Source: Microbacteriaceae bacterium PS02343 (GTDB lineage Bacteria > Actinomycetota > Actinomycetes > Actinomycetales > Microbacteriaceae). From it: a stretch of DNA of 64,000 nucleotides. A program made the translations under genes and the position numbers. Below the pieces are notes generated by a model that saw only the letters and a program-made list of their open reading frames with translations, had not been told where the DNA came from and did not search any database. The first letter of the stretch is position 1. Every line of letters starts with the position of its first letter. The stretch covers positions 1-64,000 of the forward strand of contig JASCOA010000001.1 in NCBI GenBank assembly GCA_029959365.1, written 5' to 3'. Shown piece after piece: positions 16,038 to 24,171 of this stretch.

Positions 16038-16652
16038 TCAGGTGGCCGGGCGCAGGTGCGCGGGCAGGTTCTCGATCGCGGCCTCGCGCACGGCGGCGGG
16101 CCAGCGGGCGCCGACCCGGGCGAGCAGCGCGGCGGTGGGCTCCGGGGCGCGGCGAGCGGTCTCGTGCAGCAGTCGCACGAGCGCCTCCTGGATGATCGGG
16201 CTGCGCTCGCGGGCGAGCCGCTCGACCAGGGCCAGCGGGGTGTCGGACTCGCCGTGCTTGACGAGCGCGAGGCCCGCCAGGGCGGCGGCCCGGCGCACCC
16301 AGACGACGTCGCTCTTGGCGAGGGCGAAGAGCGGGCCGGGTGAGCGGCCGACATGGTGCTCCCCGACGACGTGCTCGGCGCACCCGTCCACGAGGTCCGC
16401 GCCCTCGAGCAGCTCGGCCTGCAGCCAGGCGAGGAAGCGCTCGTACTCCTCGGCGCGCTGCGCGGCGTCGCCGCGGCGGAAGCGGCCCTCGAGCACGAGC
16501 ACGGCGATGCGGCGGCGCCAGCGGTCGCCGGTCCAGGCCCAGGTCTCGAGCTCGCCCTCGTCGATATCGGCGAACTCGCGGGCGATCCGGCGCGCGGCGC
16601 CGAGGTCGTCGCCGGCCGAACCGACCGCGTCGTCGATGCCCCGCGGGGTCAT
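16038..16652 (-). CDS. HEAT-like/AlkD-type helical repeat protein
   Basis: This 204-residue soluble, fully helical protein is rich in Arg, Ala and Glu. The stretch SDVVWVRRAAALAGLALVKHG resembles the core repeat of the DNA alkylation repair (AlkD, HEAT-like) family, and further repeats follow (PIIQEALVRLLHE, WPAAVREAAIENLP). It is slightly shorter than classic AlkD proteins. A role in sensing or excising alkylated bases is possible but unproven. It lies 13 nt downstream of the codirectional neighbour stop region of the AEC carrier, with its own ATG. Confidence 0.55.
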   Translation of the reverse strand: MTPRGIDDAVGSAGDDLGAARRIAREFADIDEGELETWAWTGDRWRRRIAVLVLEGRFRRGDAAQRAEEYERFLAWLQAELLEGADLVDGCAEHVVGEHHVGRSPGPLFALAKSDVVWVRRAAALAGLALVKHGESDTPLALVERLARERSPIIQEALVRLLHETARRAPEPTAALLARVGARWPAAVREAAIENLPAHLRPAT

Positions 16653-16665
16653 GCGCGCACCGCGC

Positions 16666-17607
16666 TCAGTGCCCGCCGAGCCACAGCGCCACGAGCAGCA
16701 GCACCGGCAGCGACACCACCGTCGTCACCAGCACCGTGTCGCGGGCCACGACGAGCCCGGCGTTGTAGCGGGCCGCGTAGTTGTAGACGTTCTGCGCGCT
16801 CGGCAGCGCCGACATCGTCACCACCGCGAAGAGCTGCTGATCGCGCAGGCCGAAGACGAAGTACGCCAGCACCCAGGTGAGGGCGGGCATGAAGAAGGCC
16901 TTGAGGAAGCTCGCGATGGCCACGTCCTTGCGCCCGGAGCCGGCGCGCAGCGGCTTCGAGCCGCGCAGCGACATGCCGAACGCCATGAGCACGAGCGGGA
17001 TCGCCGAGCCGCCGATGAGCGTGAACGGCTGCAGGATCGGGGTGATCACCTCGGTCGGGATCCGGTCGTAGAACACCGCCAGCAGCACGCCGAGCACCGA
17101 GGCGATGATGATCGGGTTGCCGAAGGGGCGCGCGAGGTTGCGCAGGCCGCGGCCGCCCTTGGGGTTCGTGGCGAGGTCGAGGATCGTCAGCACGATCGGG
17201 GTGCCGATCACGAGCTGGAACAGCAGCACCGGCGCCACGTACTGCGCATCGCCGATCACGTAGATCGCCACCGGCAGGCCGATGTTGTTCGAGTTGACGT
17301 AACCGGCGGCCATCGCCCCGACCGTGGTCTCGACGAGGCGCCGCTTGAGCAGGAAGACGGCGATGAGCGCGTAGAGGATGCAGGTCGTCAGCGCGCCGAT
17401 CACCGCGATGAGCAGGAACGACGAGAACACGACCCTGAGGTCGGCCTGCGCCATGGTGACGAAGAGCAGCGCCGGCGTGGAGACGAAGAAGGCGACCCGG
17501 TTCATGACGAACTGGGCGTGGTCGCCGGCGATGCCGGTGCGGGCGACGATGTAGCCGACCAGGATGATCGTGCCGATGATCGCGAAGCCCGTGAGCACGC
17601 CGATCAT
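16666..17607 (-). CDS. AEC-family auxin efflux carrier-like transporter
   Basis: This 313-residue polytopic membrane protein has two inverted five-helix halves. Landmarks are NSNNIGLPVA in the first half and SALPSAQNVYNYA near the end, typical of the PF03547 auxin efflux/malonate carrier family. It probably exports or imports a small organic acid; the substrate is not readable. It starts at ATG 17607 with GGGAGC upstream. It is divergent from a LysE-type exporter, and a GACATC-T-GATGTC palindrome lies between the two starts. Confidence 0.87.
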   Translation of the reverse strand: MIGVLTGFAIIGTIILVGYIVARTGIAGDHAQFVMNRVAFFVSTPALLFVTMAQADLRVVFSSFLLIAVIGALTTCILYALIAVFLLKRRLVETTVGAMAAGYVNSNNIGLPVAIYVIGDAQYVAPVLLFQLVIGTPIVLTILDLATNPKGGRGLRNLARPFGNPIIIASVLGVLLAVFYDRIPTEVITPILQPFTLIGGSAIPLVLMAFGMSLRGSKPLRAGSGRKDVAIASFLKAFFMPALTWVLAYFVFGLRDQQLFAVVTMSALPSAQNVYNYAARYNAGLVVARDTVLVTTVVSLPVLLLVALWLGGH

Positions 17608-17631
17608 GCAGTGCTCCCTGGGCTGTTCTCG

Positions 17632-17644
17632 GACATCTGATGTC
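17632..17644. promoter_or_regulatory. palindrome GACATC-T-GATGTC between divergent transporters
   Basis: A perfect 6+1+6 inverted repeat sits in the 88-bp gap between the AEC carrier and LysE genes, about 39 bp before the LysE -10 element. It is a candidate shared operator. Confidence 0.4.
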
Positions 17645-17682
17645 GAGCCTACTCCGGCGCCCGCAGCGGTCGAGCGGATGCG

Positions 17683-17688
17683 TAGCAT
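17683..17688 (+). promoter_or_regulatory. -10 element TAGCAT, leaderless LysE transcript
   Basis: TAGCAT ends 7 nt before ATG 17696. An AGCGGATGC motif (17673-17681) abuts it directly upstream. Confidence 0.5.
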
Positions 17689-17695
17689 CGCCCCC

Positions 17696-18334
17696 ATGAC
17701 CATCACCCAGGCGCTGCTGGGCTTCGCCGTCGTCGCGGCCCTGCTCACGATCATGCCGGGCATCGACTCGGCGCTCGTGATGCGCTCGGCCCTCACCCGC
17801 AGCCGCCGGGTCGCCGTCGCCACCGGCATGGGCATCTGCTGCGGCGCCTTCGTCTGGGGCGCGGCGGCGGCGGTCGGAGCCGCGGCGCTGCTGGCCGCGA
17901 GCGAGCTGGCGTACCGCATCCTCACCCTCGCCGGCGCCGCCTACATGGCCTACCTCGGCGGCATGATGCTGTGGCGCACGCTGCGCCGCGGTGCCGCGGA
18001 GCAGCCCGAGCTGCCGGACGCGCCGCGCTCGGACGGCTTCTGGCGCGCCTGGACGACCGGCGCCGCCACGAACCTGCTCAATCCGAAGGTGGGCGTGTTC
18101 TACATCGCCACGATCCCGCAGTTCATCCCCGCGGGCTCGGTGCCGGTCGTGATGGGGCTGCTGCTGGCCGCCGTGCACGTGGCGCTGACGGTCGTGTGGT
18201 TCGCGCTGCTCATCGGTGCGGCGGGGCTGTTCCGCCGCTGGCTCTCGAAGCCCTCGGTGACGGCCTGGATCGACCGGGTCACCGGCGTCGTGCTCATCGG
18301 CTTCGGGCTCAAGCTGGCGCTCGAGCGGCACTGA
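17696..18334 (+). CDS. LysE/RhtB-family amino-acid exporter
   Basis: This 212-residue protein has about six membrane helices. MPGIDSALVMRSAL near the start and TNLLNPKVGVFYIATIPQF in the middle are the LysE/RhtB signatures. Members export amino acids such as lysine, threonine or homoserine lactones. The transcript is probably leaderless. It converges on the lysozyme gene with 6 nt between the stops. Confidence 0.88.
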   Translation: MTITQALLGFAVVAALLTIMPGIDSALVMRSALTRSRRVAVATGMGICCGAFVWGAAAAVGAAALLAASELAYRILTLAGAAYMAYLGGMMLWRTLRRGAAEQPELPDAPRSDGFWRAWTTGAATNLLNPKVGVFYIATIPQFIPAGSVPVVMGLLLAAVHVALTVVWFALLIGAAGLFRRWLSKPSVTAWIDRVTGVVLIGFGLKLALERH

Positions 18335-18340
18335 ATCCGC

Positions 18341-19069
18341 TCACTCCCCCAGCAGCTCCTGCAGCCGCTCCGGTCCCCCGGCCAGCACGTTCATGTCGAT
18401 GAAGGGCTCGACGCCGTCGTAGCCGGGCAGCCGGTCGCGGTTGGAGTACTGCCAGATCGTCCAGTCGCGATCATCGGGCAGCGTCGGCGGCAGCACGACG
18501 TCGCGGATCCAGATCGGGTTCGCCGGGTAGCGGTCCCGCACGTAGCGCTCGTACGCCTCGGCGGTCGTGTAGAGGATCGGCGGCGACCCGTAGTGCTGCT
18601 CGAGCCCGGCGAGCAGCGGATCGACGATGCCCCGCACCAGCTCGGCATCGGGCGGGGAGGCGAAGTGCTCGCCGTAGAACTCGAGGTCGACCGTGATCGG
18701 CAGCGCGCCCTCCACCACCGGCACCGTCGCGATCACGTTGGCCAGCTGCTCCTCGGCCGAAGCCTCGAAGGTGACGAAGTGGTACGCGCCGACCGCGAGC
18801 GAGGTCGCCCGCGCCTCCGCCCAGTTGTCGGCGAAGCGCTCGTCCACGAAGCCGCGGCCCTCGGTGGCCTTGATCACGGCGAAGTCCAGATCCTCCGCCG
18901 CCAGCACGGGCCAGTCGATCGCCCCCTGGTAGGCCGAGACGTCGACACCGCGCACCGCGTAGCCCGCCGCGGGCAGCCGGTTCGGCCAGAGCACGCCGCC
19001 GGCGATCAGGCCGGCGGTTGCGGCGATCGCGACGACCCCGACGGCGGGGATGACGAGGCGTCTTCTCAT
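18341..19069 (-). CDS. GH25 lysozyme-like muramidase, membrane-anchored
   Basis: This 242-residue protein begins with a basic N-terminus and one hydrophobic segment (signal or anchor, about 5-27). A GH25 (Cpl-1/Acm-type) domain follows: GVDVSAYQG, FAVIKATEG, VGAYHF, ITVDLEFYG with the catalytic acids, and IWQYSNRD. It hydrolyses the MurNAc-GlcNAc bond of peptidoglycan. The short N-terminus and single domain suggest a housekeeping autolysin. ATG 19069 was chosen because longer starts add a charged, non-homologous stretch. Confidence 0.9.
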   Translation of the reverse strand: MRRRLVIPAVGVVAIAATAGLIAGGVLWPNRLPAAGYAVRGVDVSAYQGAIDWPVLAAEDLDFAVIKATEGRGFVDERFADNWAEARATSLAVGAYHFVTFEASAEEQLANVIATVPVVEGALPITVDLEFYGEHFASPPDAELVRGIVDPLLAGLEQHYGSPPILYTTAEAYERYVRDRYPANPIWIRDVVLPPTLPDDRDWTIWQYSNRDRLPGYDGVEPFIDMNVLAGGPERLQELLGE

Positions 19070-19124
19070 GTCATCACGCTCGCATCCGCTTCGGCACCGC
19101 GTCGTCATCCGGCAGAGTGGGAGC

Positions 19125-19146
19125 AGCGGATGCACGCTCATCCGCT
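19125..19146. repeat. inverted pair of the AGCGGATG motif
   Basis: AGCGGATG (19125-19132) and CATCCGCT (19139-19146) form an 8-bp hairpin with a 6-nt loop in the lysozyme/nitroreductase divergent gap. A further GCATCCGCT lies at 19082-19090. Confidence 0.7.
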
Positions 19147-19208
19147 CGTCGCGTCGCCATCGCCGCCGCCGCACCCCCTCACCGAACCCCACCCCTCCGG
19201 AGGAAGCC

Positions 19209-19802
19209 ATGACCATCGTCAGCGACCGCCGCGCCGAGACCGCGACGCCCATCATCGACCTGCTCGCCGATCGCTGGAGCCCGCGCTCCTACGACCCGGC
19301 CGGCGAGGTGAGCGACGAGCAGCTCGACGCGCTGCTCGAGGCCGCTCGCTGGGCGCCCTCGGGCTCGAACAACCAGCCGCGCCGCTTCGTCGTCGCCCGT
19401 CGCGGCACCGAGGACTTCGACCGCATCGTCGCGCGCCTCTCGAGCGGCAACCGCACCTGGGCGCAGCACGCCGCCGTGCTCGTGGTCGCGGTGGCCGAAC
19501 TGCGGGACGCCGACGGCAAGGTGTTCCCCTCCGCCGTCTACGACACCGGCCAGTCGATCGCCCACCTCAGCGTGCAGGCCCATGTGCTCGACCTGCACAC
19601 CCACCAGATGGGCGGCATCGACGGGGCGGGCATCGCCGAGGACTTCGGCATCCCCGCCCGCTTCGCGGTGCAGACCGTCACCGCGATCGGCACCCTCGCG
19701 CCGGAGGCCGTCGCGGTCGACCCGGCGTTCCGCGATCGCGACGCCGCTCCCCGCTCGCGCAAGCCGCTCTCGGAGCTGGTGAACCCCGCCGACTGGAGCT
19801 GA
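19209..19802 (+). CDS. nitroreductase family flavoprotein
   Basis: This 197-residue protein shows the nitroreductase fold motifs: RWSPRSYDP at the start, ARWAPSGSNNQPRRFVV for FMN binding, and GQSIAHLSVQAH. Such enzymes reduce nitro groups, quinones or act as malonic-semialdehyde-type reductases with NAD(P)H. GGAGGA stands 5 nt before ATG 19209. A DtxR-like box lies downstream, before the next gene. Confidence 0.87.
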   Translation: MTIVSDRRAETATPIIDLLADRWSPRSYDPAGEVSDEQLDALLEAARWAPSGSNNQPRRFVVARRGTEDFDRIVARLSSGNRTWAQHAAVLVVAVAELRDADGKVFPSAVYDTGQSIAHLSVQAHVLDLHTHQMGGIDGAGIAEDFGIPARFAVQTVTAIGTLAPEAVAVDPAFRDRDAAPRSRKPLSELVNPADWS

Positions 19803-19860
19803 ACCCCGCTTCGAATCGCAGCGGCGACGACGGCGACCGTCCGGAGGCTGCCGCGCGGGC

Positions 19861-19883
19861 TGAGGTGAGGCTAAGCTCACCTC
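19861..19883. promoter_or_regulatory. candidate DtxR/IdeR iron box upstream of the ECF operon
   Basis: TGAGGTGAGGCTAAGCTCA (19861-19879) matches the DtxR/IdeR consensus TTAGGTTAGGCTAACCTAA at 15 of 19 positions. The site is embedded in a larger repeat with perfect 8-bp arms GAGGTGAG and CTCACCTC (19862-19883). It lies 52 nt before the GTG of the ECF ATPase. It could alternatively be a short terminator for the nitroreductase. Confidence 0.55.
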
Positions 19884-19934
19884 GACCCCGAGCGGGGCCC
19901 CGGCCCCGCGCATCCGCTCGTCCGACGGAGCCCC

Positions 19935-21764
19935 GTGACCGCCCCTGCCCCGCTGCTGCGCGTGCGCGACGTGGCGATCGTGCACGACGAGGCGACGCGG
20001 GCGACGCCGTCATCGGTCTCCTTCGCGGTGCGCCCGGGCGAGGCGGTGCTGCTGCTGGGACCGAGCGGATGCGGCAAATCGACGCTCGCGCTCGCCCTGA
20101 ACGGCCTGGTGCCCCGCTCCGTGCCCGCCGAGGTGCGCGGATCGATCGAGGTCGACGGCCTGCGCGCGGGCATCGACTCCGTGGCCCGCCTGAGCACGCG
20201 CGTGGCGATGGTGCAGCAGGACCCCGACGCGCAGATCGTGACCGGCAGCGTGCTCGACGAGGTCGCCTTCGGGCCCGAGAACCTGCTGCTGCCCGTCGAG
20301 GAGGTGCTGCGGCGCTCGGAGGACGCGCTGCGCCGAGTGGGGCTCTGGGCGCGACGCGACGACGACCCCGCGGTGCTCTCGGGGGGCGGGCGCCAGCGCC
20401 TCGCGATCGCCGCGGCGCTCGCGATGGGCTCGCCGCTGCTCGTGCTCGACGAGCCGACCGCCAACCTCGACCCGCAGGGCGCGGAGCAGGTCTACGCCGC
20501 CCTCGCCGAGGTCGTCGCGACCGGCGACCGGGCGATCGTGCTCGTGGAGCACGACCTCGACGCGGCCATCGGGCTCGCCGGTCGCGCCGTGGTGCTCGAC
20601 CGCCTCGGCGCGGTCGTCGCCGAGGGGCCCGTCGACCTGCTGCGCGATCGCGCGGAGGAGCTGCTCGCGCTCGGCATCTGGCTGCCCACCGCCACGCTCG
20701 CGGCACTGCGGCTGCGCGGCGCGGGGGTGGGCTTCGAGCGGCTGCCGCTCACCGCGGCGGAGCTGCGGGAGGCGTTGGCGGCGCATCCGGAGCCGATCGC
20801 CGTGGCCCTCCCGGACGCGCGGTCGTTCCCGCCGGCAGGCGGCTCCGCGTCCCCCGATGCGCGGTCGTCCCCGCCTCGCGCGGTCGTTCCGCGGGCCGAT
20901 CCAGGCCGGAACGACAGCGCCGGCGAGGCTGGCGGCGGGACCGCATCCGCTCCTCCGCTCGTCGTGGCGCGCGACCTGCGCATCAGCCGCCGGCGCGCAC
21001 CGGTGCTGCACGGCGTCGACCTGTCGATCGCGGCCGGCTCGTTCACCGCGATCGTCGGCGCGAACGGCGCCGGCAAGACCACCCTGCTGCAGGCGCTCTG
21101 CGGGGTGCTGCGGCCGCCGAAGGGCTCGGTGAGCATCGACGGCGTCGACGTCGGCCGAGCGGATGCGCGCCTGCTCGGCCGCCGCGTCGGCTTCGTCTTC
21201 CAGAACCCCGAGCACCAGTTCGTCACCAGCACCGTGCTCGACGAGGTGGCGCACGAGCTGCGCCGTCAGGGGCTCGAGCCCGACGAGGTCGAGCGCCGGG
21301 CGCGCGCGACCCTGCGGCGCTTCGGGCTGGAGCACCGGGCCGAGGCGCATCCCTTCCTGCTCTCCGGCGGGCAGAAGCGCCGGCTGTCGGTGGCCGCGGC
21401 GCTCGTGGCCGGCGCCGAGCTCCTGGCGCTCGACGAGCCGACCTTCGGGCAGGACCGGGAGCGCGCGGAGGAGCTGCTGGCCCTGCTGAGCGACCTCAAC
21501 GCGGCCGGCACGACCGTGCTCGTCGTCACCCACGACCTGCAGCTCGTCGCCGAGCACGCGAGCGACGTGATCGTGCTCGGCGAGGGACGGCTGCTCGCGC
21601 ACGGGCCGGTCGGCGCGGTGCTCGCGGACGACGCGCTGCTCGAGCGCTCCGGCCTGCGCCCGCCACCGCTGCACGCGGCGCTGCGCGACGTGCCGGGGCA
21701 CCCCGAGCTCGCGACCGTGACCCGTTTCGCCGAGCTCCCGAGCTCCGGCGGGAGGGCCGATTGA
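19935..21764 (+). CDS. fused double-ATPase of an ECF transporter (YkoD/CbiO type)
   Basis: This 609-residue protein has two ABC domains in one chain: Walker A GPSGCGKST near residue 40 with LLVLDEPTANLDP, and GANGAGKTT near 377 with LLALDEPTFGQD. The first signature is SGGGRQR, the second SGGQKRR. Tandem ATPases of this type energise Energy-Coupling Factor vitamin transporters such as YkoEDC. The linker (about residues 290-340) contains an odd Pro/Arg/Ser-rich repeat. The GTG start is used; the stop overlaps the ecfT start by one base. Confidence 0.88.
   Translation: MTAPAPLLRVRDVAIVHDEATRATPSSVSFAVRPGEAVLLLGPSGCGKSTLALALNGLVPRSVPAEVRGSIEVDGLRAGIDSVARLSTRVAMVQQDPDAQIVTGSVLDEVAFGPENLLLPVEEVLRRSEDALRRVGLWARRDDDPAVLSGGGRQRLAIAAALAMGSPLLVLDEPTANLDPQGAEQVYAALAEVVATGDRAIVLVEHDLDAAIGLAGRAVVLDRLGAVVAEGPVDLLRDRAEELLALGIWLPTATLAALRLRGAGVGFERLPLTAAELREALAAHPEPIAVALPDARSFPPAGGSASPDARSSPPRAVVPRADPGRNDSAGEAGGGTASAPPLVVARDLRISRRRAPVLHGVDLSIAAGSFTAIVGANGAGKTTLLQALCGVLRPPKGSVSIDGVDVGRADARLLGRRVGFVFQNPEHQFVTSTVLDEVAHELRRQGLEPDEVERRARATLRRFGLEHRAEAHPFLLSGGQKRRLSVAAALVAGAELLALDEPTFGQDRERAEELLALLSDLNAAGTTVLVVTHDLQLVAEHASDVIVLGEGRLLAHGPVGAVLADDALLERSGLRPPPLHAALRDVPGHPELATVTRFAELPSSGGRAD
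20821..20915. repeat. short repeats in the inter-domain linker of the ECF ATPase
   Basis: GGTCGTTCC at 20821 and 20882, the variant GGTCGTCCC at 20863, and an inverted copy GGAACGAC at 20908 cluster in 95 bp encoding the linker. This may be a small repetitive element inserted in frame. Confidence 0.45.
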
Positions 21765-22627
21765 TGGCAGAGCACGTCGGTCGCACGGACGCGCGGCGAC
21801 GAGCAGCGCTACCGAGCGCCTCACGAACGAGCAGCTCGGGCAGCAGCCCGAGCAGTGCCCGCCGCAGCGCCCCGCTCGAGCGCCTCAACCCGCTCACCAA
21901 GGCCGCCGGGCCCCTGCCCGCCACGGTGATGCTGGTGCTCGTGCGCGATCTCGCGACGCCGGCCGCGTTCATCGCGCTGGCCCTGCTGCTCCTGCTGCTC
22001 GGCGCCCGGCTCGACCGCCGCAACCTGCTCTTCCTCGCACTCGTGCCCGCGATCGTGCTGACCACCGGCACGAGCCTGTCGCTCTGGGCCGATCCCGCCC
22101 GCTTCGAGGAGACCGCGGCGCTGCTGCGGATCGGCGGATGGACGCTGCACGCCGGCGCCCTCGAGACCGGCTTCGCGACGGGGCTGCGCCTCGGCGCGAT
22201 CACCGCGCTCGCGCTGCTCTCGGGCCTCACCACCTCGGGCCCGGACGTCGCCCGCTCGATGGTGCAGCAGCTGCGCCTGCCCTACCGGATCGGCTACACC
22301 GCTCTCGCCGCCTTCCGCTTCCTGCCGCGCTTCGGCCACGAGCTCGAGGTGATCCGGCAGGCGCACCGAGTGCGCGGCGCGCACGCCGGCCGCGGGCCGT
22401 TCGCCGCGATCGCCCGCTGGCTGGGCACGATCGTGCCGCTGCTCGCCGGCGCGATCCGGCACGGCGAGCGGGTCGCGATGGCGATGGACGCGAGGGCTTT
22501 CGGCGCGCATCCGACCCGCACCGAGCGCCATGTGCTGCGCTGGCGCGCGGTCGACACCGCCGCGGTGCTCGGCTTCTGGGCGGTCTCGGCCGCCCTCTTC
22601 CTGACCGTGCCGGCGCTCGCCGGCTGA
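21764..22627 (+). CDS. ECF transporter transmembrane component EcfT
   Basis: This 287-residue protein has a Ser/Arg-rich N-terminus of about 45 residues and then four or five helices. The C-terminal motif AMDARAFG corresponds to the Ala-Arg-Gly coupling-helix motif of EcfT. It couples ATP hydrolysis to the substrate-binding S component. ATG 21764 overlaps the ATPase stop (TGATG). Confidence 0.87.
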   Translation: MAEHVGRTDARRRAALPSASRTSSSGSSPSSARRSAPLERLNPLTKAAGPLPATVMLVLVRDLATPAAFIALALLLLLLGARLDRRNLLFLALVPAIVLTTGTSLSLWADPARFEETAALLRIGGWTLHAGALETGFATGLRLGAITALALLSGLTTSGPDVARSMVQQLRLPYRIGYTALAAFRFLPRFGHELEVIRQAHRVRGAHAGRGPFAAIARWLGTIVPLLAGAIRHGERVAMAMDARAFGAHPTRTERHVLRWRAVDTAAVLGFWAVSAALFLTVPALAG

Positions 22628-22664
22628 CCGCATCCGCTGCACCCCTGACCACCCGGAGGATCCG

Positions 22665-23252
22665 ATGAAGAACGCCCCCACCGCCTACCTGATCACCTGC
22701 GCGGTGATCGGCGTCGCCGGCGCCGTACTGCTGGCGCCCGCCAACTGGCTCTCGACCGCGGTGTTCGCGGCGGCGCCGTTCGCGGCCGTCGCGATCGCCG
22801 GCCTCTGGCTGCTGCCGGCCGTCATCGCGATGCGGCTGCTGCAGCGCCCCGGCGCCGGCCTGCTCGTCGGGCTCATCAGCGGCCTCGTGATCATGCCGTT
22901 CTCGGGCTACGGGTACGCGAGCATCGCCACGAACCTGTGGTGGGCCTTCTTCGCCGAGCTCGCCTTCCTGCTCGTGGGCTACCAGCGCTGGTGGACCTGG
23001 CTGCACTACGCCGGCGCGGCGATCCTCGGCATCGTCTACCCGCTGCTCGCCTGGGTGTCCTTCGACCTCGGCTCGCTGTCGACGCCTGCGCTGATCGGCT
23101 TCTTCGCGCTCACGCTCGCGAGCGTGCTGGCCGCCACGGCCGTCGGCATCCTCATCGCCGACCGGCTCGCCAAGGCCGGCGTCGCCCGCGGCGTGCGCCC
23201 GAAGCGCCGCTGGGGCGTGCCCGCCGGCGACGGGCCCGCGGGCCAGCACTGA
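22665..23252 (+). CDS. ECF transporter substrate-specific component, YkoE-like
   Basis: This 195-residue protein has about six helices of the YkoE type (PSGYGYASIATNLWW-like middle, conserved Trp cluster WWTWLHYAG). YkoE proteins bind the thiamine precursor HMP or thiamine. I find no TPP riboswitch upstream, and an iron-box-like site is present instead, so the substrate deserves caution. GGAGGA stands just before the ATG. The gene is convergent with the next one with only 1 nt between the stops. Confidence 0.8.
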   Translation: MKNAPTAYLITCAVIGVAGAVLLAPANWLSTAVFAAAPFAAVAIAGLWLLPAVIAMRLLQRPGAGLLVGLISGLVIMPFSGYGYASIATNLWWAFFAELAFLLVGYQRWWTWLHYAGAAILGIVYPLLAWVSFDLGSLSTPALIGFFALTLASVLAATAVGILIADRLAKAGVARGVRPKRRWGVPAGDGPAGQH

Positions 23253-23253
23253 G

Positions 23254-23997
23254 CTACGAGCGGATGCGCGCCAGCCAGTCCGCGAAGGACTCCGGCAGGA
23301 TGCGCGCCTCCGCCCCCGGCAGCAGCGTGCCGTCGGCGAGCGCCCGCCCGAACGCCCCGGGGAACGGGATCTCGAGGATCGGACCGCGCCGTCTGGTCGC
23401 GGTGGCGTAGGCCCGGGCCATCTCGACGACCCGCTCCTCGCGGGGCCCGGCGATCTCGATCGCGTCGCGCAGCGGTTCGCCGAGCGCGAGGTCGACGAGC
23501 ACCGTGGCGAGGTCGCGGGAGGAGACCGGCTGCGCGCGCGTCCGCGGGATCAGCGCCACCGGGCCGACGGCGCCGCGCCGCAGCATCTGCGCCGCGAACT
23601 CGTGGAACTGCGTGGCGCGCGCAATCGTCCAGGGCATCGGCCCGCTGCGCACGATCCGCTCCTGCGCCGCCTTGCCCGCGTAGTAGCCGTGCGGGGCGGC
23701 ATCGGCGCCGACGATGGAGAGGGCGACGTGGTGCCGCACCCCCGCATCCGCTCCAGCCCGCAGCAGGGCGCCGCTGGTGGTCGAGAAGAAGTCGACGGCG
23801 CGCTTCGCCGAGATCGTGTCGACGCCGATCGCGTCGATCACGGCGTCGACGCCGCGCAGGTCAAGCCCGGTGCCGGTCGCGAGGTCGACGCCGGCCCGGC
23901 GGCTGAGCACCCGGGCCTCGTGGCCCAGCTCGCGGATGCGCGCCACGATGGGCGCTCCGATCGTGCCGGTGCCCCCGGCGACGGCGATGACGGTCAT
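23254..23997 (-). CDS. NmrA-like NAD(P)-binding oxidoreductase
   Basis: This 247-residue atypical short-chain dehydrogenase has a dinucleotide motif GGTGTIG at the start and the NmrA-type pattern HVALSIVGAD and YYAGKAAQE with the Tyr-x3-Lys pair. The C-terminal substrate region is variable. Members act as NAD(P)H sensors or reduce quinone- or flavonoid-like compounds. No partner gene is visible in the immediate context. Confidence 0.85.
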   Translation of the reverse strand: MTVIAVAGGTGTIGAPIVARIRELGHEARVLSRRAGVDLATGTGLDLRGVDAVIDAIGVDTISAKRAVDFFSTTSGALLRAGADAGVRHHVALSIVGADAAPHGYYAGKAAQERIVRSGPMPWTIARATQFHEFAAQMLRRGAVGPVALIPRTRAQPVSSRDLATVLVDLALGEPLRDAIEIAGPREERVVEMARAYATATRRRGPILEIPFPGAFGRALADGTLLPGAEARILPESFADWLARIRS

Positions 23998-24122
23998 GCA
24001 GCGATCATCCCGCGTACGGCGGATTCACGCACGGAAAGCGCTTGCGCACACCCTGCACCCCGCCCGAGCGCAGGCTTTCGGAGAAGTCGCGGAGGCCTGC
24101 CGATTCCTCGCCGTCGCGGGGT

Positions 24123-24159
24123 TACGCTGCCCTGATACCGCAGTGAGGGACGTGCGGTA
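24123..24159 (+). promoter_or_regulatory. promoter and leader hairpin of the 318-residue protein
   Basis: A -10-like TACGCT (24123-24128) is followed by a hairpin with arms TACCGCA (24136-24142) and TGCGGTA (24153-24159) directly before GGAAGG and ATG 24172. The hairpin could limit ribosome access. Confidence 0.4.
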
Positions 24160-24171
24160 GGAAGGCATCCG

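Noticed and set aside
19803-19934. TPP riboswitch expected before a YkoEDC-type operon
   Set aside because: The CTGAGA and downstream conserved elements are absent; the palindrome fits a DtxR box better.
18593-22627. 1344-residue plus-strand ORF over lysozyme, nitroreductase and ECF genes
   Set aside because: Only its last 287 codons (ecfT) are real; the rest is shadow of other frames.
24033-24047. LacI-type operator GGAAAGCGCTTGCGC
   Set aside because: Only the AAGCGCTT core is symmetric and no LacI gene or sugar genes are near.
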